The notes under the pieces were generated by a model. It ran no database searches. It worked only from the letters and a program-made list of their open reading frames with translations, and was not told where the DNA came from. Of a DNA stretch of 52,959 nt, positions 1-8,029 are shown piece by piece; position 1 is the stretch's first letter, and each line of letters begins with the position of its first letter. Origin of the DNA: an uncultured Lachnospiraceae bacterium (GTDB lineage: Bacteria > Bacillota > Clostridia > Lachnospirales > Lachnospiraceae); contig CAJUQB010000025.1 of assembly GCA_910588285.1 (NCBI GenBank), forward strand, positions 1 to 52,959, written 5' to 3'. Position numbers and translations under genes: made by a program.

Positions 1-187
1 TGGTGTCGGTGTCGCTGATAAGGAAGAAAAGGGCCGTCCTTTCATCCCCCAGAGTATCCAGCCCCAGCTCGTCATAGCTCATAATCTCCCGAAGCTCCGC
101 AATGTCAAACGGAGCCAGTCTTGCGCCGCATGAAATAAGTATGCTTTTTGCAGTCTTGCCAGTGACGTTTTGTAAAGGACTTTTTAA
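1..187 (-). pseudogene. VirD4/TraG-type coupling protein, 5'-truncated fragment
   Basis: Minus-strand reading frame that runs off the left edge. It contains the stretches LQNVTGKTAKSIL, RLAPFDIAELREIM and TLGDERTALFFLISDTD, which match the central part of the VirD4-like type IV secretion coupling ATPases of clostridial conjugative transposons. Such proteins are about 600 residues long with the Walker A motif towards the N-terminus. Here a TGA at 188-190 closes the frame immediately upstream, and no start codon or ribosome binding site is present, so the N-terminal part with Walker A is missing. The 3' end lies outside the window. I infer a truncated remnant of a conjugative element; TnpW and the DnaC-like ATPase further right are usual neighbours of this gene. 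Confidence 0.75.
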
Positions 188-218
188 TCATATTCACAAA
201 AACTTTACATTTTAGGAC

Positions 219-253
219 AAAAAAGAACCGGGAACCTGTTTTTAGATTCCCGG
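219..253 (-). terminator. Rho-independent terminator after the PIN-like gene
   Basis: CCGGGAA (228-234) pairs with TTCCCGG (247-253) around a 12-nt loop. Read on the minus strand it is followed by TTC and six T residues. It lies about 55 nt past the stop of the PIN-like gene. Confidence 0.7.
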
Positions 254-306
254 CTGTGGTCTTTATTCATGCTCTTGATTCTGTAAGCACAATAGTTGCA
301 AATCTT

Positions 307-1467
307 TTATAACGAATTTATAATTTCTGTTTCACTAAGCGTTTGCTTTAAAACATTCAGTTCTTGTAATTTTTTCTCGTAGATTTCCTCTAGTTCCTCC
401 CTCTTAACTTTTGTATTATCATATTGAAACTGAATATTTTCAGGTAGTTCAATACCTTGTTTCTGATATTTATTTTCAATATCTTCCATGATTTTTCTTC
501 TTCTTAAAATTCTATTTTGAATTTTTTCTATAGTATCTTCTGTGCGTGCTATTTTTTCTGATAAAGAAATTCCTTCATTTCGCTTTTTGTATCTTCGATT
601 CTTTTTATCTGCTTTTTCAAGACCAATCACTTCATCAATAGCACTTTTATCAATTTGATTTTCATTCATTTTATTGTATGTATTTATAAACCCGTCCATA
701 GAATACATATGAAATTCCTGATTAGTTTCTGTGATAAATTCTTTTATAAGTTCTATTCTTGGCCCTATCGTCTTACCTTTGGTAATATTCCACCAATCTT
801 CTTTTTGATCATGTGTAACATATACAATACCTACTCCATTCTCCTTCGCATATTTAATTATCTGCTTCCATATAATCAAATCTCCATAGGCATTATTGTC
901 ATCTTCCGAATTTTTCTTCTTTTTATCATCTTTGAATCCAGGCGGAATACTCTGTTTATATCTTTTCTCACCTTCTTCTTTTATTGCATTTAGTTCTTTA
1001 TCATCAATCTGTGAACCAACTCTGCCATCAAAAATTGTCAAAATTTTATCCAATATCTCATCTTCATCTGCGTTAACCACTAACAAGTTTCGGTCTTTAT
1101 TACTATCTAACCATTTAAACAAATACCTCTTTAATTCAGAAACTTCCTCATCGCTGGAAGTCAAACGTAAAGTTTCTACTGCTTTATTTGTGAAGTTTTC
1201 CATTTCCTTCTTAAATTGTTCATATCTTTGAACTGTTTCATATATGACCTCACAACGTTTACGCATATACTCATATGCCACTTGGTATGGAATCCATACT
1301 CTATCCTTAAAATTTTCAAAAGCAGCTAATAAAGATTTCCTTGTTTTTGCAGAATATCTATACAAATTCAACAGTACATTAGTATCAAAAACAAAAACTG
1401 CCTTTTGCCATAATTCTTGTTTTTCTTTATTTGTTGGTTCTATAAATTCTTTGATCGTATTTTTCAT
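307..1467 (-). CDS. PIN-like domain nuclease (PIN_8/DUF4935 type)
   Basis: 386 residues. The N-terminus has the PIN signature FVFDTNVLLNLYRYS with acidic D28 and N30, followed by E66 in AYEYMRKR, D196 in AYGDLIIW and D220 in YVTHDQKEDWW. This spacing of four acidic residues fits a metal-dependent PIN ribonuclease fold of the PIN_8/DUF4935 type. The C-terminal part (about 295-386) is highly charged and probably coiled coil. It follows the 233-residue unknown gene after 12 nt, so the two are probably co-transcribed, and a terminator lies downstream. Base composition is much more AT-rich than the neighbouring conjugative genes, suggesting separate acquisition. PIN_8 proteins are known from mobile defence or toxin loci; a defence or toxin role here is inference. 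Confidence 0.75.
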   Translation of the reverse strand: MKNTIKEFIEPTNKEKQELWQKAVFVFDTNVLLNLYRYSAKTRKSLLAAFENFKDRVWIPYQVAYEYMRKRCEVIYETVQRYEQFKKEMENFTNKAVETLRLTSSDEEVSELKRYLFKWLDSNKDRNLLVVNADEDEILDKILTIFDGRVGSQIDDKELNAIKEEGEKRYKQSIPPGFKDDKKKKNSEDDNNAYGDLIIWKQIIKYAKENGVGIVYVTHDQKEDWWNITKGKTIGPRIELIKEFITETNQEFHMYSMDGFINTYNKMNENQIDKSAIDEVIGLEKADKKNRRYKKRNEGISLSEKIARTEDTIEKIQNRILRRRKIMEDIENKYQKQGIELPENIQFQYDNTKVKREELEEIYEKKLQELNVLKQTLSETEIINSL

Positions 1468-1479
1468 ATAACAGCCCTA

Positions 1480-2181
1480 TCAATAAATAGCAAGTAATTC
1501 TAATCCAATATAATCTTCATTAACATCAATACTTTCAAATTCTTGCTTTTTTCCCGAAGCTATTTGTTTTCTTAACGCTCGATTTAGTCCTAAAAAATCT
1601 TTATAAATATCAAAAACCGGAAGTGGTTTATCTCTATAATATTTTCGGGATTCCAATCTTGCAATAATAGTTAACTCTTTTCCTTCATAATCTTCCAACT
1701 CATTATAGTCAATCAGCATATCTTCTTGTGATACTTTCCCTATTCCCATCCAGTAATCACAATCACCCCCCAATTCGCAAAATATAGGTATTTTTACTTT
1801 TGAATTTTTCAAAACAGAATTTATTAATTCCCGTTGATTATTATCTTCGTAATCTACTTGTGAAACAATCATATCTTTATATTGATCAATTAAATGAACC
1901 ATATCAAATTGTTCAGGTATATAAATTTCACCAGAAACTTTAATGATGGAAGAAATTCTAACATCTTTAATTGAAATGCCTTGATTATCATCAACATAGT
2001 CGATAAAATCATCTCTCCTTTGTAGAAGTTTTTCAAAATTGGAGCATTCCAATAAATAGTTGGCTGATATGTCTTCAATGTTATCCTTATCAATAACCCT
2101 TGTTTCTATATTTTTTCCTAAAATCAATGCCGAATACTGATCAACCTTCTTTTTATTAAAATATATTAAATCTCCAAACAT
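1480..2181 (-). CDS. Unknown protein, partner of the PIN-like nuclease
   Basis: 233 residues, AT-rich, start supported by GAGGTG about 7 nt before the ATG. It begins MFGDLIYFNKKKVDQY, weakly resembling the N-terminal strand-helix start of DUF6414-type proteins, but I cannot assign the family with confidence. No membrane segment or signal peptide is visible; it is acidic and probably cytoplasmic. It is the first gene of a two-gene unit with the PIN-like nuclease (12-nt gap) and sits 25 nt after the Rpn-type gene on the same strand. By position it could be an antitoxin, sensor or partner of the nuclease; this is inference only. Confidence 0.6.
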   Translation of the reverse strand: MFGDLIYFNKKKVDQYSALILGKNIETRVIDKDNIEDISANYLLECSNFEKLLQRRDDFIDYVDDNQGISIKDVRISSIIKVSGEIYIPEQFDMVHLIDQYKDMIVSQVDYEDNNQRELINSVLKNSKVKIPIFCELGGDCDYWMGIGKVSQEDMLIDYNELEDYEGKELTIIARLESRKYYRDKPLPVFDIYKDFLGLNRALRKQIASGKKQEFESIDVNEDYIGLELLAIY

Positions 2182-2206
2182 TTATTTTCACCTCAATCTA
2201 CATTAC

Positions 2207-3058
2207 TTATCCTAAAGGGATATTCTGGTCTGTTTTTATTTTTTTGACCTCTTCAACAGAAAGACCGACAAATTCCGCAATCTTTTCAAGCGTTATTGTC
2301 CCATCTTCCAACATTTTCTTTGCAACATTTATCATTCCTTCTTTTAATGTCTGATTTCTCATATCTTCCATAGCACGGCACATAATCTCGATTCCCTCCT
2401 TGCTCTCTTTGAAAAATCTCACCCTGTCCGCCAGTGTCCCATAGTACATATCCGCTGCGTCTGTGCAGGAGAAGTCATGCATTAACTTCCCGATTGGCGT
2501 ATCGCTGCGGTAAGCGCCATTTACATACAGTATGTGCGAACCGTCCTCAAATCTTTCCCCGGTTCCTAAAAAGCACCGCTCAATCGGATAGAGCGGCAGC
2601 CCTTTTCCCATTACGTCATTCTCTGTGATAAAGATTACCCACGTTTCCGGCAGCTTGTCGAAGTCCTCGCCTTTCTTCAAAAGGTTTGCGTCCATCATGC
2701 TGCTGTTGTACCTTGCCCTTTTTCTCCCGGCTCCTTTGTCGGAGCGCTGTACCTCCACATTCAGTTTTGCCCCTGTGCTGTCCGTAGCCAGGATATCCAG
2801 CCTCACCGAACGGTTCAGCAGGTTCTCCACAAATACCTGGGTGCGGACGTCCAGCACCTTTAAATCCGGTTTTTCCAGTACAATCTGCAATACCAGTTCT
2901 ATGCTTGCCGTATCTCCCTCAAAACACTTTGTGAGGAAATCATCATCAAGCAGGCGAAAGCCTCTTAGCCTCTGTAAATCTTCCTGATGTTTCTGGTCTA
3001 TCTGTTCCGTCACTGTCAATCTTCCCACCTGCTTTCCCTTCTGTTTTCGTATCTCCAT
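2207..3058 (-). CDS. Rpn-family PD-(D/E)XK nuclease / putative transposase
   Basis: 283 residues. The N-terminal half has the order typical of Rpn (YhgA-like) recombination-promoting nucleases: FRLLDDDFLTKCF, then VRLDILA with D88, then LNVEVQRSD with E102 and Q104, giving the PD-(D/E)XK pattern D...ExQ, followed by RARYNSSMMDANLLKKG. The C-terminus (about 230-283) is a helical tail with repeated EEV/KK segments usual for the family. A GGAGG lies 11 nt before the ATG. GC content is clearly higher than in the two genes downstream. Family members cut DNA and promote RecA-independent recombination; the role in this element is unknown. Confidence 0.85.
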   Translation of the reverse strand: MEIRKQKGKQVGRLTVTEQIDQKHQEDLQRLRGFRLLDDDFLTKCFEGDTASIELVLQIVLEKPDLKVLDVRTQVFVENLLNRSVRLDILATDSTGAKLNVEVQRSDKGAGRKRARYNSSMMDANLLKKGEDFDKLPETWVIFITENDVMGKGLPLYPIERCFLGTGERFEDGSHILYVNGAYRSDTPIGKLMHDFSCTDAADMYYGTLADRVRFFKESKEGIEIMCRAMEDMRNQTLKEGMINVAKKMLEDGTITLEKIAEFVGLSVEEVKKIKTDQNIPLG

Positions 3059-3136
3059 ACTACCATAAACCTCCTGATTTTACAAGCCGGGAGCCAGCGC
3101 ATTTCTGAATCCCGGCCTGTTTCCGTTATCGCTTTT

Positions 3137-3319
3137 TCACATCTGCTGTATCTCATTTTTCAGCATACGCTTGATTTTGTCGCTCATGGTTTCCTTGCTG
3201 GTCTTGCTGAAATGAACCCTCACAATGTAGGTAGTCCGGCCAATCTTCTTCACCAGTGCGGGAGCGTCCTTAGCCGGTGCTGTGGTGGTAGTGTTCTCTG
3301 TAATTTTCTCGCTGCCCAT
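3137..3319 (-). CDS. TnpW-type transposon-encoded small protein
   Basis: 60 residues, with an unstructured T/A-rich start followed by KKIGRTTYIVRVHFSKTS and a basic helical end. This is the pattern of the small 'transposon-encoded TnpW' proteins of clostridial conjugative transposons. An AAAGGAG ribosome binding site precedes the ATG. It lies 30 nt after the DnaC-like ATPase, its usual upstream neighbour in these elements. Function is unknown. In related elements it is normally followed by PcfB and VirD4 genes; here the Rpn/PIN cargo intervenes. Confidence 0.75.
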   Translation of the reverse strand: MGSEKITENTTTTAPAKDAPALVKKIGRTTYIVRVHFSKTSKETMSDKIKRMLKNEIQQM

Positions 3320-3349
3320 AAATTCTCCTTTTCATGCAATCAGGTTTTG

Positions 3350-4007
3350 TTATTCCTTACTTACAATCTCCTTCGCCGCCGCTTTGGTCGCCATAGCTCC
3401 TTCCTCCCGGAAATTCTTTCCGGAAAAGAGAACCGGCGCACACCGTTCCAGTATGCGGTCATAAATCCTTGCGTGGGCAAGGTCTGGCGGGTTCTTGATT
3501 TCTTCCAGTTTCAGGTTTGTCGTGACAATCAGCGGCTTCTTACTCCGATACCGGCTGTCAATGACGGTAAACATCTGCTCCATGGCATACTCGGTATTCC
3601 TTTCCACCCCTAAATCGTCAATGATAAGCAGGCTGTAATCGTCCAGGCTGGTGATAAAGGCCGCCCTGTCCTCGGCAAACACACCGGTCAGCCGGTTTAG
3701 GATAGACGAGAAATTTGTCATCAGTACTGGCACGTCACGGTCAAGCAGGGCATTGGCGATACAGCCTGCAAAAAAAGGATTTCCCGGTTCCCACGTCACC
3801 AAAGAGCAGAAGGCCGGTATTGTCCCGGTACGCCTCCTTCCAATGTTCCACATAGGCGTGGGCTTTCTCCATGACGGGGTTCTGGCCGTTATCGTTGGAG
3901 AAGGTGTAATCATAAAGGTATCTGTCCTGAAGCCCCTGCGCCTTCCGGCGTTTGACACGTTCCATGCGTTCCCCTGGAGCGGCTTTGAATCGTGCGCTGC
4001 ATCTCAA
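3350..4007 (-). pseudogene. DnaC/IstB-like ATP-binding protein, frameshifted and 5'-truncated
   Basis: Two overlapping frames make one protein. The 5' frame (from 4007) ends in GDVGTGKSFF, a Walker A motif. The rest continues in another frame as FFAGCIANALLDRDV, SLLIIDDLGVERNTEYAMEQ (Walker B) and KPLIVTTNLKLEEIKNP (sensor-1-like). The break is at a run of seven T (minus strand) just after GKS, around 3769-3776; six T would restore the frame. The N-terminal region usual for this family (tens of residues before the VKRRKAQGLQ segment) is also absent, because the AraC gene stop codon abuts at 4008. Family members load helicase or support replication of conjugative transposons. A sequencing error in the homopolymer cannot be excluded. 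Confidence 0.8.
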
Positions 4008-4910
4008 TTACTTTTTTCGGTACGCACTTGGCAGGACTTGATAAAAAGATTTAAATGCGGCAGTAAATTTACTCTGACTATCATAGCCAACAGCCTGTGC
4101 AATTTCGGCTATGGTCATATCTGTTTCTTTCAACATCTTTGCTGCCTGCCCCATGCGGTGTTCTTTGATGTGTGCGGCAAGGGAAGTCCCGTAAACCGAC
4201 TTAAAAGCATTTTTTAAGGTTGTCGGATTGATAAGATACTGTTTGGAAAGTTCCTCTATGGTAATCCTTTGTTCCATCTGCTGCAAAAGATGGTCATGGA
4301 TTTTGTGGATGTTTTCTATCAGTTCCGATTGGTATTCCGTCAGTTTGTTTTGAGGAATAAACGCTATTTTAGAAAGATAAAGCAATAACTCCAAAACTTT
4401 AATTCTTTGGTATGGTAATTTAAGCATTTCCGGCTGGTTATAAAATGCAGAAAAAATAGTTTCTGTCTGCTCGTTTCCGGCGAGAAAAACCGGACGGTCA
4501 TTCTGACAGAATTTTTCCGGCAATATCGTTTCAAAAATACTGCTGTGCTTTAATGGTTCCGGCGGATTGCCGGCGGCTTCCTGTAAATCAATGCAGACAG
4601 TAAGCCCCTGATAGATCCCATTTGGAAAACGAATCACGGAATCCGTACAGGCATTCATGGTATGCAGGGAAAAATCACTCGGATTCAGATAAATACAGTT
4701 CCCGTTTTTCATTTCCCATACCATCTGTCCGACTTTACAATAGTTTATCTGAATCATATGCGGCATAGCTTTATGCTGCACGGAAATCGGATCGGATGAT
4801 AAGGTCAGATAACACAATTCTATACCAGGATAAAGTGGAATGACTTCATTTACATTTGCCGGGTGAAGCCGTTCTATATCTTTTCGTATTTTCAGCATTT
4901 CTTCATTCAT
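4008..4910 (-). CDS. AraC-family transcriptional regulator of the heavy-metal cassette
   Basis: 300 residues from the ATG at 4910; a longer frame to 4958 exists but would overlap the ArsR stop region. The C-terminal 100 residues form a complete double helix-turn-helix of the HTH_18 type: ITIEELSKQYLINPTTLKNAFK and MTIAEIAQAVGYDSQSKFTAAFK, ending in LPSAYRKK. The N-terminal part has no recognisable sensor domain. It lies directly after the ArsR gene on the same strand and its stop abuts the truncated ATPase gene. It probably acts with ArsR on the divergent metal genes, perhaps through the 21-bp-spaced direct repeats at 5318-5352; that link is inference. Confidence 0.85.
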   Translation of the reverse strand: MNEEMLKIRKDIERLHPANVNEVIPLYPGIELCYLTLSSDPISVQHKAMPHMIQINYCKVGQMVWEMKNGNCIYLNPSDFSLHTMNACTDSVIRFPNGIYQGLTVCIDLQEAAGNPPEPLKHSSIFETILPEKFCQNDRPVFLAGNEQTETIFSAFYNQPEMLKLPYQRIKVLELLLYLSKIAFIPQNKLTEYQSELIENIHKIHDHLLQQMEQRITIEELSKQYLINPTTLKNAFKSVYGTSLAAHIKEHRMGQAAKMLKETDMTIAEIAQAVGYDSQSKFTAAFKSFYQVLPSAYRKK

Positions 4911-4920
4911 GGGACAGACC

Positions 4921-5289
4921 TCACAATTCAGGGCAGGTGATTTCCATAACCTGCTCAATCATCTGGTGCAGCAGACGTCCCTGCTCCGTATCTGCGGCAC
5001 GATAGTAAACTTCTTTTCCCTCACGGCGGCAGACAATCAGGCCGCTGTTCTTCAATGGCCGAAGGTGGTGGGACACAGCCGGACTTGACATATCTAACAT
5101 GGCAGAAATGTTGAGAACGCATTCTTCCCTATGGCAGAGAAGCCAGAAAATGCGGATTCTGGTGGTATCGCCAAGCTGCTTGAAAACTTCGGCTACCGTT
5201 TGAAAATAATCCACATGATTTAATTGTTTCTGTATCAGCTCCGCTTGCTGCCCATCTCCATGCCGGTGCGGTAATTTTGTAGGTTCCAT
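4921..5289 (-). CDS. ArsR/SmtB-family metal-sensing repressor
   Basis: 122 residues with a winged helix: VFKQLGDTTRIRIFWLL, then MSSPAVSHHLRPLKNSGLI as recognition helix and GKEVYYRA as wing. Candidate metal ligands are H8 and H10 at the N-terminus, C52 and C57 in the LLCHREECVLN segment (position of the alpha-3 site of CadC/ArsR), and H108 and C119 near the C-terminus. It is divergent from the HMA protein and CadA genes and should repress them until Cd/Zn/Pb binds. A TGATTAA-N8-TTAATCA inverted repeat lies just downstream of the divergent promoter and is a fitting operator. Confidence 0.88.
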   Translation of the reverse strand: MEPTKLPHRHGDGQQAELIQKQLNHVDYFQTVAEVFKQLGDTTRIRIFWLLCHREECVLNISAMLDMSSPAVSHHLRPLKNSGLIVCRREGKEVYYRAADTEQGRLLHQMIEQVMEITCPEL

Positions 5290-5317
5290 ATTGTTTTTCC
5301 TTTCTTTTTCGTTTGCA

Positions 5318-5352
5318 TTTCGCCCATTTGGAAATACTTTTCGCCCATTTGG
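5318..5352. promoter_or_regulatory. Direct repeat, possible AraC-type binding site
   Basis: Two exact copies of TTTCGCCCATTTGG at 5318-5331 and 5339-5352, spaced by 21 bp (two helical turns), lie between the divergent ArsR/AraC and HMA/CadA units and upstream of the plus-strand -35 box at 5373. AraC-family proteins usually bind such tandem repeats. The link to the AraC gene next door is inference. Confidence 0.45.
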
Positions 5353-5372
5353 GAGGGAATGCCTGAGAGGTA

Positions 5373-5401
5373 TTGACGGGTGTCTTTCTATGTATTATAC
5401 T
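5373..5401 (+). promoter_or_regulatory. Sigma-A promoter of the HMA-cadA unit
   Basis: TTGACG (5373-5378), 17-bp spacer, TATACT (5396-5401). It is followed by the putative ArsR operator and the HMA gene. Confidence 0.65.
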
Positions 5402-5411
5402 GCAACCATGA

Positions 5412-5433
5412 TGATTAAACAAGTGCTTAATCA
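5412..5433. promoter_or_regulatory. Putative ArsR/CadC operator
   Basis: Inverted repeat TGATTAA-N8-TTAATCA, centred about 22 bp after the -10 box, where a bound repressor would block transcription. A half site TGATTAAGCA recurs at 5870-5879 just before cadA. Confidence 0.5.
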
Positions 5434-5465
5434 CTGAATTCAAAAATAACGAGGAGGACTTTACC

Positions 5466-5684
5466 ATGAAGAAAACTTACAAGATTGAGGTAGACTGTGC
5501 CAACTGTGCAAATCTGATGGAGGATGCCGCCCGCAAGACCGCCGGTGTGCAGAGCGCAACAGTTAATTTCATGACACAGAAGATGATCGTAGAATTCGAC
5601 GAGGGCCAGGAGCCGAAGGACGTTATGAAGAACGTGCTGAAAGCCTGCAAGAAAGTGGAGCCGGACTGCGAGATTTTCCTTTAA
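5466..5684 (+). CDS. HMA-domain heavy-metal-binding protein (free-standing metallochaperone)
   Basis: 72 residues, a single HMA domain with the metal motif VDCANCANLMEDAARK (C11 and C14) and the usual beta-alpha-beta spacing (VQSATVNFMTQKMIVEFDEG). GAGGAGG precedes the ATG. CadA-type ATPases usually carry such a domain at their N-terminus; the CadA downstream lacks one, so this small protein probably supplies it in trans. It is the first gene after the regulated promoter. The CANC form differs from the copper-type GMTCxxC and fits Cd/Zn/Pb. Confidence 0.85.
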   Translation: MKKTYKIEVDCANCANLMEDAARKTAGVQSATVNFMTQKMIVEFDEGQEPKDVMKNVLKACKKVEPDCEIFL

Positions 5685-5704
5685 GCGGCAGCTGCCAGTG
5701 ACGG

Positions 5705-5850
5705 AATGACACCCTTAAAATGCACCGCTGCAATTTATACTGCACATTAGACAGAGTTACAGCCATGCGATATAACGAAAGGCCGCCAGCCATATTATTG
5801 ACTTGAACAGGTTGATAAATTCTGGCGGCCTTGAGTATAGGGGTGTCATT
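5705..5850. repeat. Nested inverted repeats between HMA gene and cadA (MITE-like)
   Basis: An outer perfect 10-bp inverted repeat (AATGACACCC at 5705-5714, GGGTGTCATT at 5841-5850) encloses an inner perfect 11-bp inverted repeat (AAGGCCGCCAG at 5779-5789, CTGGCGGCCTT at 5822-5832). The 146-bp unit has no convincing gene and separates two genes that work together. It could be a miniature inverted-repeat element or an RNA structure that modulates cadA expression. No obvious target-site duplication is seen. Confidence 0.45.
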
Positions 5851-5901
5851 TTCACCAGTAACAATTAAATGATTAAGCATATTTTGAAAGGAGATTTTAC
5901 T

Positions 5902-7917
5902 ATGCAGGAATTAGTGATAAGTATACTGCTTACGGTCGTTATCATAATGGCTGCGGCACTTCTTATTTTTGTTGGCAGCCGTAAAGACGGTATGACAAAA
6001 AAGCAAAGGGTTATGATGGTTCGGATTCTAATCAGTGCCGGAATCTTACTGGCACTCCAGTTTATTTCCGCAGAGATGTTTGATACAGTTGATGGGTATT
6101 TATTTCCCTCCGCAGGAAGATGGCTTCGTTTTGCGTGCTATCTGATTGATTATCTGATAATCGGATATGACATTCTGAAGAAAGCTGCAAAGGGCATGAA
6201 AAACCGTCAGGTATTTGACGAGAGTTTTCTCATGGCAGTGGCTACGATTGGGGCAATGGCACTGGCTATTTATGAGAATGGTGAGTATCTGGAAGCCATT
6301 GCCGTTATGCTGTTCTATCAAATTGGCGAGTGGTTCCAGGGCTATGCGGTTGGTAAGAGCCGCCGCAATATCAGCAGCCTGATGGATATTCGCCCCGATT
6401 ATGCCAATGTAGAGAAAAACGGAAAATTGGAGCAGGTAGACCCGGACGAAGTAGGGATTGGAAGTGTGATTGTTGTACAGCCGGGAGAAAAAGTTCCGAT
6501 TGACGGTAATGTAGTTGAGGGCGCTTCCAGCCTGAATACCAGCGCATTGACCGGGGAAAGCCTGCCCAGGGAGGCAAAGGTTGGCGATGAAGTAATCAGC
6601 GGATGTATCAGCATGACCGGTGTATTGAAAATACAAACCACAAAGGAGTTTGGGGAATCTACGGTTTCTAAAATTCTGGATTTAGTGGAAAATGCAAGCT
6701 CCCGCAAATCAAAATCGGAAGATTTTATCTCGAAGTTTGCAAAAATCTATACGCCTGCTGTCTGCTATGCAGCGTTGGCCCTGGCATTCCTTCCTCCTGT
6801 TATCCGTATGCTTTTTATGGGGCTGTCTGCCGATTGGGGAGTCTGGATTTACCGGGCATTGACATTCCTTGTTATCAGTTGCCCTTGTGCCCTTGTAATC
6901 AGTATTCCTTTAAGTTTCTTTGCGGGAATCGGCGGCGCAAGCAAGGAGGGCGTGTTGGTAAAAGGTTCCAACTATCTGGAAATCCTCTCCCAGACCAAGT
7001 ATGTTGTTTTTGACAAAACCGGAACCATGACAAAAGGCGTTTTTGAAGTAAACGGGATTCACCATTCCACCATAGAGAATGAAAAACTGTTGGAGTATGC
7101 GGCTCTTGCAGAGAGCGCATCTTCCCACCCCATCAGCAAGAGCTTACAGCGGGCATACGGGAAAGAGATTGACAGAACCCGTGTATCGGATATACAGGAA
7201 ATCAGCGGAAATGGCGTAACTGCAAAGGTAGACGGTATGGAGGTTGCAGCCGGGAATGACAAACTGATGAAACACCTGAATATTCCTTATCAGGACTGCC
7301 ACCAGACCGGAACAATTATACACTTGGCAGTGGGTGGGAAATATGCCGGTCATATCGTGATTTCCGATATTATCAAACCTCATTCCAAGGCGGCGATTGC
7401 GGAATTAAAGAAAGCAGGCGTTGATAAGACTGTCATGCTGACGGGCGATGCAAAGAAAGTGGCAAATCAGGTTGCTTCCTCTCTTGGGATTGACGAGGTT
7501 TACAGCGAACTTCTGCCAGCAGATAAGGTTGAAAAAGTGGAAGAACTTCTGCGGGTGAAGCTTGGCAAGGCAAAGCTGGCATTTGTGGGTGACGGTATTA
7601 ATGACGCCCCGGTTCTTTCCAGAGCGGATATTGGTATCGCTATGGGGGCAATGGGTTCCGATGCGGCAATCGAAGCGGCAGATATTGTATTGATGGATGA
7701 TGATCCGATTAAGATTGCAAAAGCAATCAAGATTTCGAGAAAGTGTCTGCGGATTGTTTATCAGAATATTACAATGGCGCTTGTTGTGAAATTCGCCTGC
7801 CTTGCATTCGGGGCTGTGGGAATAGCAAATATGTATCTGGCGATTTTCGCAGATGTGGGCGTTATGATTCTTGCAGTGTTGAATGCAATCCGTTGTCTGT
7901 TTGTGAAAAAGCTGTAA
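5902..7917 (+). CDS. cadA: Cd/Zn/Pb-exporting P1B-type ATPase CadA
   Basis: 671 residues from the ATG at 5902, which has AAAGGAG upstream; an in-frame ATG at 5869 lacks one. All P-type motifs are present: TGES (217-220) in the actuator domain, membrane motif SCPCAL with C327 and C329, phosphorylation site DKTGT (D371), the SSHPI motif of the nucleotide domain and GDGINDAP (563-570). The CPC motif followed by VISIPLSFFAGIGGASKEG is typical of Zn/Cd/Pb exporters rather than copper pumps. There is no N-terminal HMA domain; a separate HMA protein is encoded upstream. A strong terminator follows. The cassette of ArsR, AraC, HMA protein and CadA is a metal-resistance cargo of the conjugative element. 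Confidence 0.93.
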   Translation: MQELVISILLTVVIIMAAALLIFVGSRKDGMTKKQRVMMVRILISAGILLALQFISAEMFDTVDGYLFPSAGRWLRFACYLIDYLIIGYDILKKAAKGMKNRQVFDESFLMAVATIGAMALAIYENGEYLEAIAVMLFYQIGEWFQGYAVGKSRRNISSLMDIRPDYANVEKNGKLEQVDPDEVGIGSVIVVQPGEKVPIDGNVVEGASSLNTSALTGESLPREAKVGDEVISGCISMTGVLKIQTTKEFGESTVSKILDLVENASSRKSKSEDFISKFAKIYTPAVCYAALALAFLPPVIRMLFMGLSADWGVWIYRALTFLVISCPCALVISIPLSFFAGIGGASKEGVLVKGSNYLEILSQTKYVVFDKTGTMTKGVFEVNGIHHSTIENEKLLEYAALAESASSHPISKSLQRAYGKEIDRTRVSDIQEISGNGVTAKVDGMEVAAGNDKLMKHLNIPYQDCHQTGTIIHLAVGGKYAGHIVISDIIKPHSKAAIAELKKAGVDKTVMLTGDAKKVANQVASSLGIDEVYSELLPADKVEKVEELLRVKLGKAKLAFVGDGINDAPVLSRADIGIAMGAMGSDAAIEAADIVLMDDDPIKIAKAIKISRKCLRIVYQNITMALVVKFACLAFGAVGIANMYLAIFADVGVMILAVLNAIRCLFVKKL

Positions 7918-7942
7918 GAAAGGAGGGGTTTTTGTTTATGGA

Positions 7943-7983
7943 CTGCTGCACGACGGCTTTTTTGCCGCCGTGCGGCAGTTTTT
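7943..7983 (+). terminator. Rho-independent terminator of cadA
   Basis: CTGCTGCACGACGGC pairs with GCCGCCGTGCGGCAG (two mismatches) around six T, followed by a run of T. It lies 25 nt past the cadA stop. Confidence 0.85.
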
Positions 7984-8029
7984 CAAATATGATCTGCCTG
8001 TTACGGCAGGTTCTATTGTGGTTTTATTA

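Noticed and set aside
3765..3780. Programmed frameshift in the DnaC-like ATPase
   Set aside because: The T7 run is short, the gene is also 5'-truncated, and intact relatives are read in one frame; decay or sequencing error is simpler.
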